Part shown: positions 57,221 through 64,000 of the stretch, one piece after another | Layout: each line of letters starts with the position of its first letter | Position numbering within the stretch: position 1 is the first letter of the stretch | NCBI GenBank assembly: GCA_003165465.1 | Contig: PLUM01000083.1 | Coordinates: 20,065-84,064, forward strand | Source of the DNA: Acidobacteriota bacterium | Lineage (GTDB): Bacteria > Acidobacteriota > Terriglobia > Acidiferrales > UBA7541 | Direction of reading: 5' to 3' | Length of the DNA stretch: 64,000 bases | Program-made: the position numbers and the translations under genes | The notes under the pieces: generated by a model | What the model was told of the DNA's origin: nothing | The model's database searches: none | Seen by the model: the letters and a program-made list of their open reading frames with translations, nothing else

Positions 57221-57387
57221 GTGGCACGGGCTTTACAGGCTGAGGAGAAAATCCCTATTGTTGCCATTCCGAGCGAAGCGAGGAATCTCTCTTCTTCAGG
57301 CTCAGGAAGAGAAAGAGAGATTCCTCGCTTCGCTCGGATTGACAAAAGGGTAGAGCGTTTTTTTCGCCGCCTGTAAAGCCCGCGCCA
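57221..57387. repeat. Nested inverted repeat (REP-like outer arms around a second inverted repeat)
   Basis: Outer gtggcacgggctttacaggctg / cgcctgtaaagcccgcgcca; inner ccgagcgaagcgaggaatctctct (57269) / agagagattcctcgcttcgctcgg (ends 57337). Confidence 0.8.
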
Positions 57388-57400
57388 TTACGCCTCTCGC

Positions 57401-59197
57401 CTACGAAACCGGCGGCCTCTCCGCATACAGCGCTTCTATTGTTTGCGCGTAGCGCTCGGCAATCACGCGGCGTTTGAGCTTCAGCGTGTGGGTCAACTGC
57501 CCGCCATCGAACGTGAAATCGTGATCGAGCAGCGCGAATGTTTTGATCGTCTCGTACTGCGCGAGCTTCGCGTTTACTTTCGCGACTTCCCCGCCGATCA
57601 GTTCATGGACCCACGGATCGGCGGCAAGCTGTTCGTGCGACGCAAACGTCCGGCGTTCGGCGCGCGCGGCGGCCTCGACATTCGCGAAATTCGGCACGAT
57701 CAAGGCCGCGATGAATTTACGTGCGTCCCCAACCAGCACGGCGTTCAGAATCAGCGGATTCACTTTCAGCATATTTTCAATTGGCTGCGGCGCGACAAAT
57801 TTTCCCGCCGCAGTCTTGAACAAATCCTTCTTCCGGTCGGTGATCGAGAGGTAGCCGTCTTCGTCCACATGTCCGATGTCGCCCGTCGCGAGCCAGCCGT
57901 CCGCGGAAAGCACGGCGCTCGTATCCTCGGGCTTCTGGTAATAGCCTTTCATCACGCACGGCCCGTGCACGAAAATTTCTCCATCCGCCGCGATGCGCAC
58001 GCTTACATCCAGAATCGGCCGCCCCACTGTACCCACTTTGTTTGCGCCCGGACAATTCGCGCTCACGACAGGCGACGTCTCGGTCAAGCCATATCCCTGG
58101 TAAACGGGGATCCCCACGGCCCAGAACAATTCAGCGAGTTCGCGCGCGAGCGGCCCGCCGCCGGAGATGAATCCGCGGAAACGGCCGCCGGTTCCCGCGC
58201 GGATTTTTGAATAGACAATGCGGTCCGCGATCTTCCAGCAAAAACCCAGCCAGGAGGAAGCCCCCTCTCCATAGGCCCGCCAGCGCACCGAATTCCGCGC
58301 CACGCGCATCGACCAATCGAAAATCCCGCGCTTCAATCCCGCCGATTCGTGTCCCTTCTGCATGATATTGGCGTAGAGCTTTTCGAAAACGCGCGGAACC
58401 GCGGCAGCCAGCGTAGGGTGAACTTCCACCAGCGCTTGCGGCAAATCTTCCATACGCTCGACATAGGACACGCAAACGCCATGGAACAGGTAGGCATAGG
58501 CGATCACGCGTTCGTACACGTGCGAAAGCGGCAGAAAACTTACGGCCGTGTCGGCGGGATTCATGTGATAGGCCGCGACGGACGTTTCCTCGTTCGAACT
58601 GAGATTGTTGTGCGTGAGCATCACGCCCTTGGGCTCGCCCGTTGTGCCCGAGGTGTAGATGATCGTGGCGATCTGGTCGGGCGTCACGCGCGCGGCTCGC
58701 TGGCGGTACTCGGCCATCGCCGTGTCCGCGGTCGCGGCCGTCAGCGTTTCGTAGCGGAGAACGTCGTGGTCGATATCCGCGGGGGCGCCGGCGCAAATGA
58801 TGTGCTTCACCGAAGCGAGCCGCGCGCGGCACTCCAGCAAACGCCGCGCCTGCATCTCTCCCGCAACAAACACGACCTCGGCGCCGGAATGATTCAGGAT
58901 GTACACAATCCGGTCGGGAGATTCGTTGAAATAAACGGGCACATCGACCGCGCCAAGCCCGAGGATGGCAAAATCCGCGATGTGCCATTCCGGCCGGTTG
59001 GGCGAAAACAGGCCGACGCGATCGCCCGGCTTGACTCCGAGCTGCTCCAACGCTCTGGAAAGCCCGGCAACGCGCCGCATAAATTCCGCCGAGGACATCG
59101 GCTCCCAGCGGCCGTTGACACGCAAGGACAATGCGCGATCGTTCGGCAGCCGGTCCACCGCGTTCAGAAATTTTTCCGTGAGTGTCGCGTAGGCCAT
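57401..59197 (-). CDS. AMP-dependent long-chain acyl-CoA synthetase
   Basis: TIIYTSGTTGEPKGVMLTHNN, GYGLTETSPVVS, DRKKDLFKTAAGKFVAP. Confidence 0.93.
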   Translation of the reverse strand: MAYATLTEKFLNAVDRLPNDRALSLRVNGRWEPMSSAEFMRRVAGLSRALEQLGVKPGDRVGLFSPNRPEWHIADFAILGLGAVDVPVYFNESPDRIVYILNHSGAEVVFVAGEMQARRLLECRARLASVKHIICAGAPADIDHDVLRYETLTAATADTAMAEYRQRAARVTPDQIATIIYTSGTTGEPKGVMLTHNNLSSNEETSVAAYHMNPADTAVSFLPLSHVYERVIAYAYLFHGVCVSYVERMEDLPQALVEVHPTLAAAVPRVFEKLYANIMQKGHESAGLKRGIFDWSMRVARNSVRWRAYGEGASSWLGFCWKIADRIVYSKIRAGTGGRFRGFISGGGPLARELAELFWAVGIPVYQGYGLTETSPVVSANCPGANKVGTVGRPILDVSVRIAADGEIFVHGPCVMKGYYQKPEDTSAVLSADGWLATGDIGHVDEDGYLSITDRKKDLFKTAAGKFVAPQPIENMLKVNPLILNAVLVGDARKFIAALIVPNFANVEAAARAERRTFASHEQLAADPWVHELIGGEVAKVNAKLAQYETIKTFALLDHDFTFDGGQLTHTLKLKRRVIAERYAQTIEALYAERPPVS

Positions 59198-59266
59198 GGC
59201 GAATCAAAACAGTACCGCACGATTCCACATACGCGCAATCGAAGTTCGCCGTGGGATTTTTTTTAA

Positions 59267-59345
59267 GTGGCACAGGCTTCAGCCTGTGTTCTTTTGACTT
59301 TAGCCTGCCACAAATCAAAACCACACAGGCTGAAGCCTGTGCTAC
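59267..59345. repeat. REPIN-like inverted repeat (copy I)
   Basis: gtggcacaggcttcagcctgtgttcttttgactttagcctgccacaaatcaaaaccacacaggctgaagcctgtgctac. Confidence 0.9.
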
Positions 59346-59445
59346 CAAGAAAAACCTCCGCCGCCGAAGCATTTGGAGGCCCGGCGAAAAATACCGTATC
59401 ATTCACACCAGCGCGGCCAGACCCTGCGCAAATCCCCGGAGCAAT

Positions 59446-60378
59446 ATGAACCGCCTGATCGAATGCGTGCCGAATTTTTCCGAAGGGCGCAACGCCGCAA
59501 CCATCGACGCACTCGTCGCCGCCATGAGCGGCATCCCCGGCGCGTGGGTGCTCGACCGCACGAGCGACGCGGACCACAATCGCACGGTGATCACGCTTGC
59601 CGGGGAGCCGGAAGCCGTGGCCGAAGCCGCGCTGCGCGGCGCGGGCGTGGCGGCGAAACTCATCGACATGACGCGCCACACGGGCGTGCATCCCCGCATC
59701 GGCGCAACCGACGTGATCCCGTTCGTTCCCCTGGAAAATGTTTCGATGGAAGAGTGCGTCGCGCTGGCCCGGAGCGTGGGGCAGGAACTCTGGGACCGTT
59801 TCCGCATCCCGGCTTATTTTTATGAGGCTGCAGCAACGCGACCGGAGCGCGTGAATCTGGAAAACGTCCGCAAGGGGCAATTCGAGGGCCTGCGCGAAGC
59901 CGTGTTGCGAAACCCGGGCCGCGCACCCGACATAGGCGAGCCGCGCCTTCACCCTACGGCGGGCGCAACCGCCGTGGGCGCTCGCAAACTGCTGATCGCC
60001 TACAACATTCTGCTCAATACGAGCGATGTGTCGATCGCCGGGCAAATCGCGCGCGCAATTCGCTCGTCGAGCGGCGGGCTTCCCTGCGTAAAAGCCATCG
60101 GCGTGGAGCTGAAGGCGCGCGGCCTTGCCCAGGTTTCCATCAACCTGACCGATTTCCAGGTGACGCCGCCGCATCGCGTCTTCGAAATGGTCAAGCGCGA
60201 AGCCGAGCGCTATGGCTGCGCCGTCGTTGAAAGCGAAATCATCGGCCTGATTCCGCGTCGGGCCCTCGAACTTGCAGCCGGGCATGATTTGCAGCTCGAG
60301 AATTTTTCGCCCGCGCAAATTCTTGAAAATCGCCTGGCCGCCGCCACGGGCATTTTGCCTGCGCCGCTACCAAAATAA
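59446..60378 (+). CDS. ftcD: Glutamate formimidoyltransferase
   Basis: MNRLIECVPNFSEGRNAATIDALV...DRTSDADHNRTVITLAG, HPRIGATDVIPFVPL; ATG at 59446 used. Confidence 0.92.
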   Translation: MNRLIECVPNFSEGRNAATIDALVAAMSGIPGAWVLDRTSDADHNRTVITLAGEPEAVAEAALRGAGVAAKLIDMTRHTGVHPRIGATDVIPFVPLENVSMEECVALARSVGQELWDRFRIPAYFYEAAATRPERVNLENVRKGQFEGLREAVLRNPGRAPDIGEPRLHPTAGATAVGARKLLIAYNILLNTSDVSIAGQIARAIRSSSGGLPCVKAIGVELKARGLAQVSINLTDFQVTPPHRVFEMVKREAERYGCAVVESEIIGLIPRRALELAAGHDLQLENFSPAQILENRLAAATGILPAPLPK

Positions 60379-60657
60379 TTTCGCGTCTGGCACAACTCGA
60401 CACCACGGTCGCGCCATCTAATCTTTTCGATCAGTTTGGGCTCAAACTAGTGGGGATGGCCGCCTCTCGCGGCGCGCTGGACAGCGCGGAGGCCGCCGCC
60501 CCTCGTTACAAGATGCAACCACGGTTGAAAGAATTACGTCCCGCGCGGCCAAAATTGAAGCACAATGATTGTGGAAACAGGTATCCACTTAAATGGATAC
60601 GCGCTAAAATAGATTTCCTACAGGGATCGAACGCTTGGGAGCATGGCAGGAGAAAAA

Positions 60658-61659
60658 ATGAACACTCGCAAATTTATTTGGATGGCCGCATTTGTCGCCA
60701 TTTTGACAGTGCTGTCGGGAACGGCCCGCGCGGGGAGCCTCGGATCGGACATTCTCACCATGTTTCCGAAGGATTCCGGCGAACTCGCTTACGCCAACTT
60801 GAAGGAAGCGCGCCAATTTCCCTGGTTCGATCAGCTCAAGGAACAAATGCTGCCGCCGAAATTCCGCGAGTTTGAGACGTTTCTCTCTTCCGCGGGGATC
60901 GACCCGAACACGCAGGTGACGGAACTCGCCTGGGCGCTCGTGCTGGGCAAATCGACGGCCGACAGCGGCGGCTCCGTTCCCAGCACGGACCAGATTGTGG
61001 GCGTCGCGCTCGGGCAGTTTGATCCCGCGTCGGCCGAAGCCTATTTCACTTCCAAGAAGCTGCCCATCGTGAAGGTGCGCACATTTTCGCTCTTCGCATT
61101 CGGCGGCGGCAGCGGACCAACCGATCTCTTCTTCTTTTTCATCGACTCGAATACCGCGGCCTTTGGCCAGCGGCAGGAGCTTGAAAAAATGATTGGCGTG
61201 CGATACGGAGAAGGACAGGGCCTCTATGCCAACACGGATTTCTCCGCGCTCGTCGATCAAGCCAACGGCACGGGAACCGTCTGGGCCGTGCTGAACCCGG
61301 CGTACGCGCGCCTCGCCATGCAGCAGCTCGTGCCGGAAACGTCGCAGTTCCCCGCCGCCGCGCAGCTCACTTCCAAACTCAAGGCCATGACCATCAGCAT
61401 CAAGGGAACCAGCGGCGTCGATGTGAACTTCGAAGCCGTCTGCGGCTCCGCGGACGACGCCAACACGTTTGCAGCGCTGCTCCAGGCCGGCCTCATGTAC
61501 CGCAAATATCAGGTCGGAACCACCAACCCGGAACTAGGCGCGCTCCTCGACGGAGCATCGGTAACGCCCGCCGGCGACCGCCTGGACGTGAAACTTTCCC
61601 TCACCAACGATCAAATGCAGTCGCTAATCCGGCGCAACACGTTTGCCGTAACGATGTAG
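60658..61659 (+). CDS. Secreted hypothetical protein
   Basis: Signal peptide MNTRKFIWMAAFVAILTVLSGTARAG; AGGAG before ATG 60658. Confidence 0.7.
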   Translation: MNTRKFIWMAAFVAILTVLSGTARAGSLGSDILTMFPKDSGELAYANLKEARQFPWFDQLKEQMLPPKFREFETFLSSAGIDPNTQVTELAWALVLGKSTADSGGSVPSTDQIVGVALGQFDPASAEAYFTSKKLPIVKVRTFSLFAFGGGSGPTDLFFFFIDSNTAAFGQRQELEKMIGVRYGEGQGLYANTDFSALVDQANGTGTVWAVLNPAYARLAMQQLVPETSQFPAAAQLTSKLKAMTISIKGTSGVDVNFEAVCGSADDANTFAALLQAGLMYRKYQVGTTNPELGALLDGASVTPAGDRLDVKLSLTNDQMQSLIRRNTFAVTM

Positions 61660-61690
61660 TTTGCAGCGCCCTGTTTTTGCGTCGGCCGAA

Positions 61691-61878
61691 GTCCCGGAGG
61701 GACGCCACAACGTAGCCCACCGCTTGAGCGGTGGGGGCGCGCAGTTGCAAAAATTAAAAGCCCCGTAGGGGCGACATAGGGGGAACCCAATGTGCCGCCC
61801 CTACGGGGCTTTCCGCTCTACCCACACACATACCCACCGCTCAAGCGGTGGGCTACGTTATTTCGTCCCTAACGGGAC
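61691..61878. repeat. Three-level nested inverted repeat
   Basis: gtcccggagggac / gtccctaacgggac; gtagcccaccgcttgagcggtggg (61712) / cccaccgctcaagcggtgggctac (ends 61856); aaagccccgtaggggcg (61757) / cgcccctacggggcttt (ends 61812). Confidence 0.85.
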
Positions 61879-61960
61879 TGGCGAACCAAGTAATAAGAAA
61901 AATTCCTCATTTAGTTTTGGAGTACATCCATTGTTGTAGCTGCTCGTCCATCTATAAGCC

Positions 61961-61989
61961 GTAGGGGCACGGCAATGCCGTGCCCCTAC
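61961..61989. repeat. 29-bp GTAG...CTAC palindrome
   Basis: gtaggggcacggcaatgccgtgcccctac. Confidence 0.85.
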
Positions 61990-61991
61990 AC

Positions 61992-62108
61992 CGTGACGCT
62001 CGCGACTTCCGTCTCCGCTGCGGCGACTACCTCGTGTTCTTCGATCTGAAAAACGGCAATACCATCGAAATCACTGGCGTCCGCCATTGCAGGGAAGCTT
62101 ATCGCTAA
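61992..62108 (+). pseudogene. RelE/ParE-family toxin C-terminal remnant
   Basis: RDARDFRLRCGDYLVFFDLKNGNTIEITGVRHCREAYR*; no start or N-terminal half upstream of the palindrome. Confidence 0.75.
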
Positions 62109-62186
62109 TAAAATACGCAAAAGGGCGCTCTACTCGTCCTAATTCAAAACCGCTCCGAGAATGGCGCATCTAGCTAGCCTCTGCCG

Positions 62187-62966
62187 TTATAAATTCAACG
62201 AACCTTTAACAATCAAATCCTCCGCCCTTCGGAGTCCAGTGTTTCTAAGTCGGAGATTCCCAATTTCATCGTCGTCCACAAAACGCGTAAGTCGTGAAAC
62301 CGTGACGTTCGCGTTGTTTCTACTATAATCATGTCTGACGAGCGATTCCACTAACTCAGTGTTGCTCATTCTGGCCGGGTAAATGTGCCAAAGAATTAAA
62401 ATGGCGGCCTCGTGCGCACTCCCAGCAATATCAGCATAAACACGACCGTCGATTTCTTCGGTGAATGGAAAGCGTCGTCGCATGAGACTTTCGACGATTG
62501 ACCTCACCTGTGTGAGATCCAGCCCCTTTTGAGAAACGCGAACCATCTCGGAAAGAATCCAGGCACAAACCCCAAGGACCGTACTTGCATCCATCTCATT
62601 CGCGTCAATCTCGTCAGCGTCGTGCCGCGCCCCTCGATTACTGGCGATTTCGTAGGCAAATCGACAAGCACGCGGAATCGTAAGACGAATTGTGTCTGGA
62701 TGCCCTGCTGCGGGCCTCTGTTCAAGTTGTGTCATGACTTTACTGGCCTTAAAATCCTTCCCGGCCGGGGGCGTTTCTCCTACAAAGACCCATAGGGCTT
62801 TTAAAACTGCCTCGATGAATTTGCCGCCCTTCGCTGCCGAATCATCCCATTTACTTTTCTGAAATTCTTCGACCATCCCCTGAAAATGACGCACTGCCGC
62901 ATCCACATGCCTCGCGGGGAATGTGTCTTTTAACAAGTTATTGACGGTGCGCTTGTGCTGAGCCAT
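62187..62966 (-). CDS. Hypothetical protein (possible HEPN-like N-terminus, wHTH-like C-terminus)
   Basis: 259 aa; KGGKFIEAVLKALW..., SNRGARHDADEIDANEMDAS; TAATG overlap with upstream gene. Confidence 0.75.
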   Translation of the reverse strand: MAQHKRTVNNLLKDTFPARHVDAAVRHFQGMVEEFQKSKWDDSAAKGGKFIEAVLKALWVFVGETPPAGKDFKASKVMTQLEQRPAAGHPDTIRLTIPRACRFAYEIASNRGARHDADEIDANEMDASTVLGVCAWILSEMVRVSQKGLDLTQVRSIVESLMRRRFPFTEEIDGRVYADIAGSAHEAAILILWHIYPARMSNTELVESLVRHDYSRNNANVTVSRLTRFVDDDEIGNLRLRNTGLRRAEDLIVKGSLNL

Positions 62967-63238
62967 TAGCGCTTCTTTCCGACGCTCTGTTTTTGTTCAT
63001 GCATTTTGAATGGATACTTCTGAATATACTCGTAGTTCCTCCGCTTGCCTCTTCGCGTTAAGTGTTTGGCACGCTTCAGTGCCATACCCAGTTCAGGGTC
63101 GGAGAAATGATTCCCCCTTTTCTCCAGAGCCTGCTCAATCGGGGCGATCTTCTTCCAAGCAAGAAAGAAACCGTCTTCCCATAAGATTTTCAGGGCTTCC
63201 GTGGCCGTCGTAGCTGCCCGAAGTTTGCTACTTGCCAT
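62966..63238 (-). CDS. Small wHTH-like hypothetical protein
   Basis: 90 aa; FFLAWKKIAPIEQALEKRGNHFSDPELGMALKRAKHLTRRGKRRNYEYIQKYP. Confidence 0.7.
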   Translation of the reverse strand: MASSKLRAATTATEALKILWEDGFFLAWKKIAPIEQALEKRGNHFSDPELGMALKRAKHLTRRGKRRNYEYIQKYPFKMHEQKQSVGKKR

Positions 63239-63599
63239 ATACCCACTTCCCTTCCAGTCTCTTCCGCCTCAAATGGCCTTTCTTGACCAACCCTAGAACA
63301 ATTCCGGACAGGGAAGTTACAGCGTACAGGTATCCCTGTTCCTCTAGCTTAGTTGCGATATCTCCCAACGATTTTGGCTTCTCGAAGAAACCATTTTCCT
63401 TCAGTCCAACTATTAAGTCACTCGCACTGTCTCGTTTCTTAGCTACTTTATTCGCACTCTTCGCCCGCGCAATAGCCTGTTTCGCATGACCCACAACGTT
63501 CACTTGTTCATATCTCGCGATAATGCTGGATACCTCATCTTTGCTGCCTTCTATGGTAATGACGGCCCCTGATTGCGACTTGATGGTTGCCTTTGCCAT
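63228..63599 (-). CDS. Small wHTH-like hypothetical protein
   Basis: 123 aa; FFEKPKSLGDIATKLEEQGYLYAVTSLSGIVLGLVKKGHLRRKRLEGKWVYG. Confidence 0.7.
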   Translation of the reverse strand: MAKATIKSQSGAVITIEGSKDEVSSIIARYEQVNVVGHAKQAIARAKSANKVAKKRDSASDLIVGLKENGFFEKPKSLGDIATKLEEQGYLYAVTSLSGIVLGLVKKGHLRRKRLEGKWVYGK

Positions 63600-63698
63600 T
63601 GTACGCCCCTTATTTATTTATTTAACTATTCGCTATTATTGTCTCAGCACAGGAGGGGTGTTGTCAAGGGGGCAGGTGCTTGAAATGCGTCAATCAAA

Positions 63699-64000
63699 TC
63701 ATGTCGAAAGCTTGGTTTTCCGCAGACGCAGCGCATTCGTTATCACAGAAACCGAGCTAAAACTCATCGCCGCAGCCGCGATCATCGGGCTGAGGAGGAG
63801 GCCGAAGAACGGATAGAGGATTCCCGCGGCGATGGGCACGCCTAGCGAGTTGTAGACGAACGCGAAAAACAAATTTTGCTTGATGTTGCTCATGGTGACG
63901 CGGCTCAGGGCGCGGGCGCGGACGATGCCGCGCAGGTCGCCCTTGATGAGCGTGACTCCGGCGCTTTCCATGGCCACGTCCGTGCCCGTGCCCATGGCGA
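63699..64000 (-). CDS. Heavy-metal (copper-type) P-type ATPase, C-terminal part, truncated by window edge
   Basis: [62 protein letters not shown]. Confidence 0.92.
   Translation of the reverse strand, partial: AMGTGTDVAMESAGVTLIKGDLRGIVRARALSRVTMSNIKQNLFFAFVYNSLGVPIAAGILYPFFGLLLSPMIAAAAMSFSSVSVITNALRLRKTKLST

Noticed and set aside
56164-57345. 393-aa minus-strand ORF antisense to threonine dehydratase
   Set aside because: Arg-rich shadow translation; plus strand has PLP-enzyme motifs.
4722-59345. CRISPR array interpretation of the recurrent palindromic repeats
   Set aside because: Copies are dispersed kilobases apart with no regular spacers and no cas genes; the structure is REP/REPIN-like.

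Overview
This 64 kb window looks like an acidobacterial-type chromosome segment; the taxon is inferred from gene content and not tested. (1) The left third (about 0-24 kb, minus strand) holds a respiratory and c-type cytochrome module: a multiheme cytochrome c with 8 CxxCH motifs, a split cytochrome b, a Rieske protein, and a Ccm maturation cluster (ccmD-like, C, B, A, I-like, H, F, E). It is followed by accA, dnaE, a CCA/poly(A) polymerase-family gene, xerD and murJ. (2) About 24-36.6 kb holds lpxD, a nitronate monooxygenase-like gene, a MetE-like gene, three paralogous double NTF2/DUF4440-like secreted proteins, a pentaheme cytochrome and two Tat-type enzymes. (3) A 13.35 kb integrative element (36686-50036) sits in the 3' end of tRNA-Thr(CGT). 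It is bounded by a perfect 45-bp direct repeat and has a tyrosine recombinase at each end, a CHC2 primase/RepA-like helicase module, an AlpA/excisionase-like regulator, and orphan phage virion/ejection-like proteins. I could not recognise capsid, portal or large terminase genes. This is the best candidate for an undescribed system (phage satellite or phage-derived integrative element). (4) The right part (50-64 kb) holds YpdA-like, SpoIVB/S55-like, beta-propeller, PilZ, threonine dehydratase, acyl-CoA synthetase and glutamate formimidoyltransferase genes, a compact three-gene wHTH-like cassette and a P-type ATPase end. Many intergenic gaps outside the element carry GTAG/GTGG-bounded inverted palindromes (REP/REPIN-like), including one next to a relE-like toxin remnant. 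I saw none inside the element. All calls come from reading the sequence; no database search was run.
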